From Lentzea sp033794685 (GTDB lineage Bacteria > Actinomycetota > Actinomycetes > Mycobacteriales > Pseudonocardiaceae), in the NCBI GenBank assembly GCA_033794685.1, contig JARAYZ010000007.1: a stretch of DNA of 64,000 nt, one strand, 5' to 3'. The position numbers were made by a program, and so were the translations under genes. How positions within the stretch are numbered: the first letter of the stretch is position 1; each line of letters begins with the position of its first letter. Below are positions 1-9,552 of the stretch, one piece after another. Below the pieces are notes generated by a model, which saw only the letters and a list, made by a program, of their open reading frames with translations, did no database searches and was not told the origin of the DNA.

Positions 1-86
1 TACCAGACCTCGGGCGCCTCGACGTCGTCGAGCATCGACCCGAGCTGGTCAGGTGTCACGAGGTCCCAGCGGAGCGGCAGGTTCAC
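1..86 (-). CDS. Hypothetical protein, N-terminal fragment cut by the window edge
   Basis: A leftward reading frame opens at a GTG (84-86) and runs off the left edge. It encodes about 28 residues beginning MNLPLRWDLVTPDQLGS and ending near EVW. The sequence is protein-like, with hydrophobic and acidic residues and G/C at third positions, unlike the Arg/Ser-rich readings of the same stretch on the other strand. From memory it resembles small uncharacterised actinobacterial proteins that start with a RWDLV-TPDQLG stretch, but no function can be given. A leftward frame ending VIMAA-stop overlaps the GTG by one codon, so an upstream short ORF or a different start is possible. Confidence 0.5.
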   Translation of the reverse strand, partial: MNLPLRWDLVTPDQLGSMLDDVEAPEVW

Positions 87-126
87 GCGGCCATGATGAC
101 CAGCGACGCGTCCACCGCGCCAACGA

Positions 127-163
127 AAAACGGGCCGGTCGCGTGTGCGACCGGCCCGTTCTT
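127..163. terminator. Strong GC hairpin with flanking T/A tracts
   Basis: Perfect 14-bp stem (129-142 pairing with 147-160) around a GTGT tetraloop, with A-rich sequence on the left and a T-rich CTTCC tract on the right, so it could terminate transcription in either direction. It lies between a leftward and a rightward gene, where a terminator has no obvious client. It also shows that the open frame running through it upstream of position 263 is not coding. Confidence 0.7.
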
Positions 164-186
164 CCATTTAAACGTATAGCAGAGAG

Positions 187-207
187 GGGGCCTTGCCACA
201 AGACCCC
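187..207. promoter_or_regulatory. Rifamycin-associated element (RAE)-like inverted repeat
   Basis: A 21-nt imperfect inverted repeat, GGGGCCTTGCC then ACAAGACCCC. Its minus-strand reading is GGGGTCTTGTGG then CAAGGCCCC. From memory, the published RAE found upstream of rifamycin-resistance genes in actinomycetes is GGGGCTTGCGG then CAAGGCCC; the element here differs by one inserted T and one C-to-T change. It ends 55 bp before the helicase start codon, a promoter-like position. Confidence 0.6.
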
Positions 208-262
208 GTCCATCGTTCACACTCATCGCCTCAAGCAACAAACCAGGGGCACTGGGGAGCAC

Positions 263-2434
263 GTGGGTTACGAAGAAGAACTGCAGTCCGAACGCGACTA
301 CGTGGCCGGTCTCTACGCACGGCTTGATGGCGAACGTGCGCGCGTGAAGGCGGCGTACCAGTCAGCGCTGGGTGGCACCGGCGAGACCGCGATGGACCGT
401 GACAACGAGGTGCGCGCCCGGCACCGCGAGATGAAGCGTCTGAACGTGGCCGACTACGGGCTGTGCTTCGGCCGGCTCGACCATGCCGACGGGAACATCT
501 CCTACATCGGCAGGATCGGTCTGTTCGACGAGTTCGACGACTTCGAGCCGTTGCTGCTCGACTGGCGCGCACCGGCGGCGCGGCCGTTCTACACCGCGAC
601 CGGGGCCACGCCCGAGGGCATGAGCCGGCGTCGTCAGTTCCTCACCCGCCGCCGCTCGGTGGCCGGGTTCACCGACGAGGTGTTCGGCAAGCTCGGCGAG
701 GAGCGGGGCGACGTGGCCCTGCTGGAGGCGTTGAACGCGCCGCGCGGCACGGGCATGCGCGACATCGTCGCGACCATCCAGTCCGAACAGGACGCGATCA
801 TCCGGCTCGACCACCCCGGCGTGCTGGTGATCGAGGGTGGTCCCGGCACCGGCAAGACGGTCGTGGCGCTGCACCGCGTCGCGTACCTGATGTACACGCA
901 GCGCGAGCGCATGGAACGGCACGGTGTGCTCGTCGTGGGCCCGAACCCGGCGTTCCTCAACCACATCGGCCGGGTGCTGCCGTCGCTCGGTGAGTCCGAC
1001 GTCGTGTTCTCGACCGCCGGCAGCCTGCTGCCCGGGCTGCTCGCGACCGCCGAGGACGCTCCGGAGGTCGCGAAGGTCAAGGGTTCGCGACGGATGGTGG
1101 ACGTGCTGAAGGCGGCCGTCGCGGCCCGGCAGCGCGTGCCCGAGGAGCCGATCCCGATCGGCATGAAGGACGTCGTCATCGGCATCGGCGCGGACGTCGC
1201 CGAGTGGGCCAGGCAGGAGGCGCGCGACAGCGGCCTCCCGCACAACGAGGCCCGCGCGGTGTTCCGGGAGATCGTCACGTACGTGCTGACGGAGCGGGCG
1301 ATCGGCAAGATCGGCAAGGGCTGGATGTCCCGGTCCGACAAGCAGGCCTGGGAGGACATGCGCTCCGGCCTGGTCAAGGACCTCGCAGACGACGACTCGT
1401 TCGTCGCCGCGCTCGACTTCCTGTGGCCGATCATGACGCCGTTCGAGCTGCTCGGCTCGCTCTACGCCTCGGCGGAGGAGCTTGCGGCGGCGGGCGCGGA
1501 CCCGTCGTTGTTCCGCGCCGAGGGCGAGCCGTGGACGATCTCGGACGTGCCGCTGCTCGACGAGCTGCACGACCTGCTGGGCAAGGACGGCACCGAGCAG
1601 TCCGAGGACCAGGCCGCGTCGGCCGAACGCGCCGCCGAGGCCCGCTACGCCGCCGAGGTGCTCGACGGCATGGTCGGCCGTTTCGACCACATGGACGACG
1701 AGGACCACCTCTTCGCGTCGGACATGTTGTTCGCCGAGGACCTGGCCGAGCGCTTCGAGGACCACGACCAGCGCACGCTCGCCGAACGCGCGCTCGCGGA
1801 CCGCGCCTGGACCTACCGGCACGTGGTCGTGGACGAGGCGCAGGAACTGTCCGAAATGGACTGGCGAGTCCTGATGCGCCGCTGTCCCGGCCGTTCCTTC
1901 ACGGTCGTGGGCGACCTGGCGCAGCGACGCGCGGCGGCGGGTGCCACGTCGTGGGGCCAGATGCTCGACCCGTACGTGCCGGGCCGCTGGGAGTACCGGT
2001 CGCTGACGGTCAACTACCGCACGCCGGCGGAGATCATGGCCGTCGCAGCGCAGGTGCTGGCGAGCTTCGCGCCGGACGTGAAGGCGCCGGAGTCGGTGCG
2101 CGCCAACGGTGTTGAACCGTGGTCGCGGCAGGTGACCGCCGAGGAACTGCCCGCCGCCATCGAGGAGTTCGCCAAGCTGGAGGCGGAGTTCGAGGGCACG
2201 AGCGTCGTGATCGGCCCGCCCGGCGTGCCCGGCACCGTGCCCGCCTCGGAGACCAAGGGCCTGGAGTACGACTCGGTGCTCGTCGTCGCGCCGGAACGGA
2301 TCCTGGCCGACGGCCCGCGCGGCGCGGCGGAGCTCTACGTGGCGCTCACCCGTGCCACGCAACGGCTCGGCGTGCTGCACCACGGGCCGTTGCCGAGCGA
2401 GTTGTCCGGCCTCGTGGTGACCGTGGGCACATGA
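263..2434 (+). CDS. helR: HelD/HelR-type UvrD-superfamily ATPase (RNA polymerase-associated)
   Basis: Superfamily 1 helicase-like protein of 723 residues, the usual HelD size. A coiled N-terminal arm with LQSERDYVAGLYARLD at residues 8-23 is followed by Walker A GGPGTGKT near 192-200, Walker B DEAQ near 524, an NYRTP motif, and the C-terminal KGLEYDSVLVV and YVALTRATQRL motifs. HelD proteins bind RNA polymerase and release stalled or sequestered complexes; the HelR branch protects polymerase from rifamycins. The frame is open further upstream, but that part crosses a terminator hairpin, so the GTG at 263 (GGGGAG just upstream) is chosen, where homology begins. The RAE-like repeat upstream argues for HelR rather than a housekeeping HelD. 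No rifamycin-modifying enzyme is adjacent. Confidence 0.8.
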   Translation: MGYEEELQSERDYVAGLYARLDGERARVKAAYQSALGGTGETAMDRDNEVRARHREMKRLNVADYGLCFGRLDHADGNISYIGRIGLFDEFDDFEPLLLDWRAPAARPFYTATGATPEGMSRRRQFLTRRRSVAGFTDEVFGKLGEERGDVALLEALNAPRGTGMRDIVATIQSEQDAIIRLDHPGVLVIEGGPGTGKTVVALHRVAYLMYTQRERMERHGVLVVGPNPAFLNHIGRVLPSLGESDVVFSTAGSLLPGLLATAEDAPEVAKVKGSRRMVDVLKAAVAARQRVPEEPIPIGMKDVVIGIGADVAEWARQEARDSGLPHNEARAVFREIVTYVLTERAIGKIGKGWMSRSDKQAWEDMRSGLVKDLADDDSFVAALDFLWPIMTPFELLGSLYASAEELAAAGADPSLFRAEGEPWTISDVPLLDELHDLLGKDGTEQSEDQAASAERAAEARYAAEVLDGMVGRFDHMDDEDHLFASDMLFAEDLAERFEDHDQRTLAERALADRAWTYRHVVVDEAQELSEMDWRVLMRRCPGRSFTVVGDLAQRRAAAGATSWGQMLDPYVPGRWEYRSLTVNYRTPAEIMAVAAQVLASFAPDVKAPESVRANGVEPWSRQVTAEELPAAIEEFAKLEAEFEGTSVVIGPPGVPGTVPASETKGLEYDSVLVVAPERILADGPRGAAELYVALTRATQRLGVLHHGPLPSELSGLVVTVGT

Positions 2435-2551
2435 CTCCTCAACAGGGGCCGTGAAGGGCGGACCAGGTCTTAGGATGGGCGGAAGTCTGGGGGGACTGCT
2501 CGCGTCGGCCAGACGATCATTTTCACGTCCGAGCCGCACTGGGGGCATTCC

Positions 2552-3469
2552 ATGACGACTCCGCCCATCCCGCCCGCCTCATCCGAGGAACCCGGCCGAG
2601 CCGAGGCTCCCCCGGCGAGAGCGAGTGAGTTCGCCACGCCGGACGAACCCGGAACCGTGGCCGCGCCGAACGAACCCGGAACTGTGGCCGCGCCGGGTGA
2701 ACCCGTCGTGCTGCCCAGCGAGTCCATCGCCGTCCTGCCCGCCCACCCCACCGGCCCGGGCGTGCCCGCCGACCCCACCGGTCCGGGCGTGCCGCCGCCC
2801 GTTCCTGCCCCGCCGTACAACCCGTGGGCGGCACCGACCCACTCCGTCCAGTACCCGCCCGGCGCCTACCCCGGGTCCCCGCACCCGGCCCAGGTCCCTC
2901 CGCGCAAGACGTCCGGCGCGGCCCTGGTGGTCGGGATCGTCTTGAGCGTCCTGCTGGCGTTGACGGTGGCCACGGTCTTCCTCGTGACCGTCGGCCGCAA
3001 CCACGAGGTCGCGACGACCACGATCCCCGCTCTCCCGACCACCAGCACCCCGGCGACGCCCGTCGCCCAGGTCGGCGACTGCGTGAAGCTGTCGGGGCCG
3101 TCGTTCAAGCCCGACTACGGGAAGGTCGTCTGCGAGACCGGCCAGCACAACTACGTGGTGAGCAAGGTGCTCCGCGGCCACGGCGAGAAGTGCGGCGACG
3201 ATCCCGACGCGTACGTCAAGTACAGCGCCTACGACGGCCGCAAGACCACGGCCGTGTGCCTGATCCCGATCTTCGTCGACGGCCAGTGCTACAACTTCTC
3301 GACCGCGGGTCTCAACGCCGAGTTCCAGACGATCGAATGCAGCTTCCTGGTCGTGCGGGCGAAGGTCCTGACCGGCACGGTGGACAAGGCCGCGTGCGGC
3401 CCCAACCCCCCGCTCGCCCTGGCGTACCCCGAGATCAGGACGACCTACTGCTTCGCACAGGCGGGCTGA
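2552..3469 (+). CDS. LppU/SCO3897-family membrane-anchored protein (paralogue 1)
   Basis: 305 residues. A Pro/Gly/Glu-rich cytoplasmic segment (1-120) contains imperfect copies of EPGTVAAP and TGPGVP. One transmembrane helix (about 127-150, ALVVGIVLSVLLALTVATVF) follows, then a Thr-rich linker and an extracytoplasmic domain with several cysteines (VGDCVKLSG, KVVCETGQHNYVV, KCGDDPDAYVKY, AVCLIPIF, QCYNF). The paired cysteines and N-in topology match LppU-type proteins of unknown role. ATG start at 2552. The next gene, five bases downstream, encodes a paralogue, so the two form a tandem duplicate operon. Confidence 0.7.
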   Translation: MTTPPIPPASSEEPGRAEAPPARASEFATPDEPGTVAAPNEPGTVAAPGEPVVLPSESIAVLPAHPTGPGVPADPTGPGVPPPVPAPPYNPWAAPTHSVQYPPGAYPGSPHPAQVPPRKTSGAALVVGIVLSVLLALTVATVFLVTVGRNHEVATTTIPALPTTSTPATPVAQVGDCVKLSGPSFKPDYGKVVCETGQHNYVVSKVLRGHGEKCGDDPDAYVKYSAYDGRKTTAVCLIPIFVDGQCYNFSTAGLNAEFQTIECSFLVVRAKVLTGTVDKAACGPNPPLALAYPEIRTTYCFAQAG

Positions 3470-3473
3470 TCAC

Positions 3474-4244
3474 GTGACCACTCCCGAAGAGCCGCGGAAC
3501 CCCTGGGCCGCGCCACAGGGCCCGGTCCGCAGGCCACCCGAGCCGCGTGACGACATGTACGGCCCGATCGACCCGGACCCGTTCGGCGCGTACTCGGGTG
3601 CCGCACCGCAGCACCCGACGACCGGCCCGGACGTGCCGCGCCCGCTGCTGGACGTCGCGCCCCAGCGTTCCGCGCGCGCCGGCCTGCTCATCGGCCTCGG
3701 GCTGCTCGTGCTCGTCGTGGCTGTCGGCTCCGGGCTGATCTGGTTCGTGACCAAGGACGCCCCGAAGTTCCGGAGCGGCCTGCAGAACACGACCACCGCA
3801 CCGGCGACGACCACCACCAGCAAGCCGCCACCGTTCGCGCTCGTCGGCGACTGCGTGGTGCTCCAGGGCGGCTCGTTCGACGCCACGTACACGAAGGCCG
3901 AGTGCTCCGAGAACAAGCACAACTACACGGTCGTCAAGACGATGCCGACGAACGAGAAGTGCGGCGCGGAAGAGGACGCCTACGTCAAGTACACCAAGGG
4001 TTATGGCATGAACGTGTGCCTGATCCCGGTGTTCGCGGACGGCGAGTGCTACGACTTCGCGCTCGCCTCGCTCCAGGCGCAGTTCCCGAAGAAGCCGTGC
4101 GGCGGGTACATGGTCGTCAAGGCGAAGGTGCTCACCGGCACCGCGGACAAGGCGGCGTGCGGGCAGGACGAGCGGCTCGCGCTCGCGCTGGCGTACCCGG
4201 AGACCTCCACGACCTACTGCCTGACCCACACGTTCTCGATCTGA
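3474..4244 (+). CDS. LppU/SCO3897-family membrane-anchored protein (paralogue 2)
   Basis: 256 residues, same architecture as the preceding gene: proline-rich cytoplasmic head, one transmembrane helix (about 64-86, AGLLIGLGLLVLVVAVGSGL), Thr-rich linker, cysteine-rich outer domain. Matching blocks include VGDCVVLQG, NKHNYTVVK, KCGAEEDAYVKY, VCLIPVFADGECYDF, VKAKVLTGTADKAACG and a C-terminal AYPETSTTYC. GTG start at 3474, immediately after the upstream stop. The outer domain is far better conserved between the two copies than the head, which suggests duplication and divergence with function in the outer domain. Role unknown. Confidence 0.7.
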   Translation: MTTPEEPRNPWAAPQGPVRRPPEPRDDMYGPIDPDPFGAYSGAAPQHPTTGPDVPRPLLDVAPQRSARAGLLIGLGLLVLVVAVGSGLIWFVTKDAPKFRSGLQNTTTAPATTTTSKPPPFALVGDCVVLQGGSFDATYTKAECSENKHNYTVVKTMPTNEKCGAEEDAYVKYTKGYGMNVCLIPVFADGECYDFALASLQAQFPKKPCGGYMVVKAKVLTGTADKAACGQDERLALALAYPETSTTYCLTHTFSI

Positions 4245-4259
4245 GCCCGGCACGACGAC

Positions 4260-4298
4260 GAAGTCCCCCTGCCGCAGGCGTTCCGGCAGGGGGACTTC
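4260..4298. terminator. Bidirectional hairpin terminator
   Basis: Perfect 14-bp stem GAAGTCCCCCTGCC (4260-4273) with GGCAGGGGGACTTC (4285-4298). It sits between the convergent LppU paralogue 2 and pdxS, as expected for a shared terminator. Confidence 0.85.
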
Positions 4299-4311
4299 GC
4301 GCAGTTCAGGC

Positions 4312-5205
4312 TTACCAGCCGCGCTCGGCCAGGCGGTGCGGCTCCGGGATCTCGTCCACGTTGATGCCGACCATGGCCTCGCCCAGGCCGCGCGAGACCT
4401 TGGCGATGACGTCGGGGTCGTCGTGGAAGGTGGTGGCCTTCACGATGGCCTCGGCGCGCTGGGCCGGGTTGCCGGACTTGAAGATGCCGGAACCGACGAA
4501 CACGCCCTCGGCGCCGAGCTGCATCATCATCGCGGCGTCGGCCGGGGTCGCGATGCCACCGGCGGTGAACAGCACGACGGGGAGCTTGCCGTTCTGCGCG
4601 ATCTCCTTGACCAGCTCGTACGGCGCCTGGAGCTCCTTGGCGGCAACGTAGAGCTCGTCCTCGGGGAGGTTCTGCAGGCGGCGGATCTCCTGGCGGATCT
4701 TGCGCATGTGCGTGGTGGCGTTCGAGACGTCACCGGTGCCGGCCTCGCCCTTGGAGCGGATCATGGCCGCGCCCTCGGTGATGCGGCGCAGGGCCTCGCC
4801 CAGGTTCGTGGCACCGCAGACGAAGGGGACCGTGAAGGCCCACTTGTCGATGTGGTTCGCGTAGTCGGCCGGGGTCAGCACCTCGGACTCGTCGATGTAG
4901 TCGACACCGAGCGACGCGAGGACCTGGGCCTCGACGAAGTGGCCGATGCGGGCCTTCGCCATGACCGGGATGGAGACGGCGTCGATGATCCCGTCGATCA
5001 GGTCGGGGTCGCTCATGCGCGCGACGCCGCCCTGGGAGCGGATGTCGGCGGGCACGCGCTCGAGGGCCATGACGGCGACGGCGCCCGCGTCCTCCGCGAT
5101 CTTCGCCTGGGTGGCGTCGACCACGTCCATGATCACGCCGCCCTTGAGCATCTCGGCCATGCCGCGCTTGACGCGGGCAGTGCCCGTGACCTGATCAGTG
5201 CTCAC
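4312..5205 (-). CDS. pdxS: Pyridoxal 5'-phosphate synthase subunit PdxS
   Basis: 297 residues, full length. It condenses ribose 5-phosphate, glyceraldehyde 3-phosphate and ammonia (supplied by the PdxT glutaminase) to make PLP. Catalytic residues align with the known family: Asp27 (GGVIMDVVDA), Lys84 (VMAKARIGH) and Lys152 (IRSKGEAGTGD), the two lysines that form the substrate imines. GTG start at 5205. Oddity: the partner pdxT, usually adjacent, is not in the window; the gene downstream is convergent. Two perfect palindromes lie upstream (5236-5245 GTGAATTCAC; 5324-5337). Confidence 0.95.
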   Translation of the reverse strand: MSTDQVTGTARVKRGMAEMLKGGVIMDVVDATQAKIAEDAGAVAVMALERVPADIRSQGGVARMSDPDLIDGIIDAVSIPVMAKARIGHFVEAQVLASLGVDYIDESEVLTPADYANHIDKWAFTVPFVCGATNLGEALRRITEGAAMIRSKGEAGTGDVSNATTHMRKIRQEIRRLQNLPEDELYVAAKELQAPYELVKEIAQNGKLPVVLFTAGGIATPADAAMMMQLGAEGVFVGSGIFKSGNPAQRAEAIVKATTFHDDPDVIAKVSRGLGEAMVGINVDEIPEPHRLAERGW

Positions 5206-5323
5206 CGGGGCACCCTTTCGAGAGGGGAAGTCTTGGTGAATTCACGGTACGACCGGTGTGGCCCCTTCCCCTAAGCCACTGACGCCGCGATTCAGAAGGC
5301 CACTTTCCGATCAACCGCAGGTC

Positions 5324-5337
5324 GTGACACGTGTCAC
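5324..5337. promoter_or_regulatory. 14-bp perfect palindrome, CRP/FNR-type operator candidate
   Basis: GTGACACGTGTCAC matches the GTGA-N6-TCAC core of CRP-family sites. It sits in the divergent region about 119 bp from the pdxS start and 107 bp from the EF-G-like start. A direct repeat CAGGTCGTGA (5319-5328 and 5346-5355) overlaps and flanks it. Which gene it controls cannot be told. Confidence 0.5.
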
Positions 5338-5443
5338 TCCACCCAGGTCGTGAATCGTCTTCGCATGCCGATCGGGCGACCGGGGGTTGTCCCGGGACGT
5401 CAACGGGTGTGAGATCGAACACTACGACTTGACGGAGGTCGCC

Positions 5444-7501
5444 ATGGGAAGCAAGCACTCCGACAACGGCACATCGGCAGGCGCGGTCGCTGTGGACGAC
5501 CCGGCCAAGGTCCGCAACGTCGTGCTCGTGGGCCCGTCCGGCGCGGGCAAGACGACGCTCACCGAAGCCCTGCTCGCCGCCACCGGTGTCCTGACCCGCG
5601 CGGGATCGGTCACCGAGGGCACCACGGTCTGCGACCACGACCCTGCCGCCGTGCGACAACAACGATCGGTCGGCCTGGCGGTGGCCCCGATCCAGCACGG
5701 GGACATCAAGATCAACCTGATCGACACCCCCGGTTACGTCGACTTCGTGGGTGAGCTCAGGGCAGGTTTACGGGCCGCGGACGCGGCCCTTTTTGTTGTC
5801 AACGCCTTCGAGGGCGTCGACGCGGCCACCATCGCGTTGTGGGAGGAGTGCGCCGTCGTCGGCATGCCTCGCGCCGTGGTCATCACACGCACCGACCACC
5901 ACCGTGCGAACTTCGGCAACGAGGTCATCGAGTGCCAGGCGGCGTTCGGCGCGGGCGTCGTGCCGTTGTACATGCAGGAGGGCGACTCTCTCGTCGGGCT
6001 GCTGACGTCCGGTGACGACTACCCGGACGAGCGCGCGGCGTTGATCGAGGGGATCATCGCCGAGAGCGAGGACGAGACCCTCATGGACCGCTACCTGTCC
6101 GGCGAGGAGATCGACCAGGACACCCTGATCGCCGACCTGGAGACCGCCGTCTCGCGCGGTTCGTTCCACCCCGTGATGCCCGTGTGCGCCGCGACCGGCA
6201 TGGGACTCACGGAGTTGATGGACGGCATCGCGCGCGCGTTCCCGTCACCGCTGGAGCACCAGGTTCCCGACGTGACGTCCGTCGAGGGCATCCCGCAGCC
6301 CCGCATGGCCGCCGACCCGGACGGGCCACTCGTCGCCGAGGTGGTCCGCACCGCCGTGGACTCCTACGTCGGCCGCGTGTCGCTGGTCCGCGTCTTCTCC
6401 GGCACCCTGCGCCCCGAGCGCCCCGTGCACGTCTCCGGTCACGGCATGGCCGACCGCGGCCACGAGGACCACGACGCCGACGAACGCGTCGCCCACATCT
6501 ACTCGCCGCTGGGTTCGACCCTGCGCGAGGTGCCGTACTGCGTGGCCGGTGACCTGTGCGCCCTCACCAAGCTCACCACCGCCGAGACCGGTGACACCGT
6601 GTCCGCGCCCGAGCAACCGTTGCTCATGGCGCCGTGGGACATGCCGGAACCGTTGCTGCCCATCGCCGTCGTGCCCCGCACACGCAGCGACGAGGACAAC
6701 CTGGCGCGGAACATGAACCGCCTGGTGGCGAGCGACCCGACCCTGCGCCTGGACCGCAACGCCGAGACCCACCAGATGGTCCTGTGGTGCATGGGCGAGG
6801 CGCACGCCGACGTCGTGCTGGCCCGACTGCGGGCAGGCGGCGCGGAGATCGACACCGAACCGGTGAGGGTGCCGTTCCGCGAAACCTTTGCCGGACCGGC
6901 GAAGGGCCACGGCCGGCACGTCAAGCAATCTGGAGGTCACGGCCAGTACGCCGTGTGCGACATCGTGGTCGAACCGCTCCCCCGCGGCTCCGGCTTCGAG
7001 TTCGTGGACAAGATCGTCGGCGGCTCGATCCCCCACCAGTTCATCCCGTCCGTGGAGAAGGGCGTCCGCGCGCAGCTGGAACGAGGCCTCAACGACGGCA
7101 CCCCGGTGGTGGACGTCCGCGTGACGCTCGTCGACGGCAAGGCGCACTCCGTCGACTCGTCGGACGCGGCGTTCCAGACCGCGGGCGCGCTGGCGTTGAA
7201 GGAGGCCGCCTCGACCGCGCGCACCCAGCTGCTGGAGCCGATGGACGAGGTCTTGATCCGGCTGCCCGACGAGCACCTGGGCACGGTGCTCGGTGATCTG
7301 TCCGGACGGCGCGGGCGGGTGCTCGGGACCGAGGCGGACGAGGGCGGGCGCACGGTGATCCGCGCCGAGGTGCCGTCGTCGGAGCTGCTGCGGTACGCGA
7401 TCGAGCTGCGGTCGCTGACGTCGGGCACGGGCACGTTCACGCGCCACTTCTCCCGGTACGACCCGCTGCCGGAGGCGTTGGCGGCACGCGCGGGGAGGTG
7501 A
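5444..7501 (+). CDS. fusA2: EF-G-like translational GTPase (FusA2 type)
   Basis: 685 residues. G1 is GPSGAGKTT (30-38); G3 is DTPGYVDFVGEL; the G4 position reads TRTD instead of the NKxD of canonical EF-G, as in the actinobacterial EF-G-like paralogues. Domain II and the C-terminal EF-G domains IV-V are present (GQYAVCDIVVEPLPRGSGFEFVDKIVGG; GRRGRVLGTEADEGG). The ATG at 5444 follows a strong GGAGG (5434-5438); an open stretch upstream lacks a better site. These paralogues probably act on ribosomes in stress or recycling rather than normal elongation. It stands alone, with no ribosomal genes nearby, and ends one base before the convergent acetyltransferase. Confidence 0.85.
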   Translation: MGSKHSDNGTSAGAVAVDDPAKVRNVVLVGPSGAGKTTLTEALLAATGVLTRAGSVTEGTTVCDHDPAAVRQQRSVGLAVAPIQHGDIKINLIDTPGYVDFVGELRAGLRAADAALFVVNAFEGVDAATIALWEECAVVGMPRAVVITRTDHHRANFGNEVIECQAAFGAGVVPLYMQEGDSLVGLLTSGDDYPDERAALIEGIIAESEDETLMDRYLSGEEIDQDTLIADLETAVSRGSFHPVMPVCAATGMGLTELMDGIARAFPSPLEHQVPDVTSVEGIPQPRMAADPDGPLVAEVVRTAVDSYVGRVSLVRVFSGTLRPERPVHVSGHGMADRGHEDHDADERVAHIYSPLGSTLREVPYCVAGDLCALTKLTTAETGDTVSAPEQPLLMAPWDMPEPLLPIAVVPRTRSDEDNLARNMNRLVASDPTLRLDRNAETHQMVLWCMGEAHADVVLARLRAGGAEIDTEPVRVPFRETFAGPAKGHGRHVKQSGGHGQYAVCDIVVEPLPRGSGFEFVDKIVGGSIPHQFIPSVEKGVRAQLERGLNDGTPVVDVRVTLVDGKAHSVDSSDAAFQTAGALALKEAASTARTQLLEPMDEVLIRLPDEHLGTVLGDLSGRRGRVLGTEADEGGRTVIRAEVPSSELLRYAIELRSLTSGTGTFTRHFSRYDPLPEALAARAGR

Positions 7502-7502
7502 C

Positions 7503-8006
7503 TCAGCCGATCTCCCGGATGACCGCCGCCGGTACGCCGGCCACGAGGGTCCGTGCGGGGACGTCGCGGGTGACCACGGCTCCGGCCGCGACGACGGCGT
7601 CCTCGCCGATCGTCACGCCCTGCACGACGAGCGCGGAGGCGCCGATCCAGACGTTGCGCCCGATCCGGATCGGCGCCGCGGTGATGCCGGTGCGGCGCCT
7701 CTCCGGCTCGACCGGGTGGCCGGAGCTGATCAGGCTGACGTTCGGACCGAGCATCACGTCGTCACCGATCTCGATCCCGCCGATGTCGTTGAAGCGGCAG
7801 CCCTGGTTGACGAAGACGTTGCGTCCCACCCGGATGTTGACGCCGTGGTCGGAGTAGACGGGCGGGATGAGGTGGAACTTCTCGTCGACGGCCTGGCCCG
7901 TGAGCTCGCTCCACGCCGCGCGGATCGCCTCCTGGTCGGCGTACCGCAGCAGGTTGAGCTCCTCGGTCAGCCGGATCGCCCGCTGGACCCTCTCCACAAA
8001 ACTCAT
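7503..8006 (-). CDS. Maltose/galactoside O-acetyltransferase-like (left-handed beta-helix)
   Basis: 167 residues of the CysE/LacA/NodL family. A short helical N-terminus is followed by hexapeptide repeats (VGRNVFVNQGCRF, IGDDVMLGPNVSL, IGRNVWIGASALV, IGEDAVVAAGAVV). The catalytic His lies in SSGHPVEPERRR. Acetyl-CoA would donate to a sugar hydroxyl; the substrate is unknown. The ATG (8004-8006) lies inside the 3' arm of a terminator-like hairpin, so translation or transcription may be limited by that structure. It follows the mmsA operon on the same strand with a 46-bp gap. Confidence 0.8.
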   Translation of the reverse strand: MSFVERVQRAIRLTEELNLLRYADQEAIRAAWSELTGQAVDEKFHLIPPVYSDHGVNIRVGRNVFVNQGCRFNDIGGIEIGDDVMLGPNVSLISSGHPVEPERRRTGITAAPIRIGRNVWIGASALVVQGVTIGEDAVVAAGAVVTRDVPARTLVAGVPAAVIREIG

Positions 8007-8040
8007 CGGTCCATCTTCGCTTGCGAAGACGGACCGATGA
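8003..8040 (-). terminator. Long hairpin overlapping the acetyltransferase start codon
   Basis: 18-nt arms with a single mismatch: TCATCGGTCC...TCTTCGC (8003-8020) pairs with GCGAAGA...GGACCGATGA (8023-8040). Read leftward, it follows the mmsA stop at 8053 and is followed by GTTTTG, a terminator layout. The acetyltransferase ATG and the first bases of its 5' region are inside the stem. Confidence 0.7.
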
Positions 8041-8052
8041 GCGAGCAGGCCT

Positions 8053-9548
<1,496 letters not shown>

Positions 9549-9552
<4 letters not shown>

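Noticed and set aside
5387..5443. Upstream start for the EF-G-like protein
   Set aside because: The added 19 residues have no family similarity, and the strong GGAGG favours the ATG at 5444.
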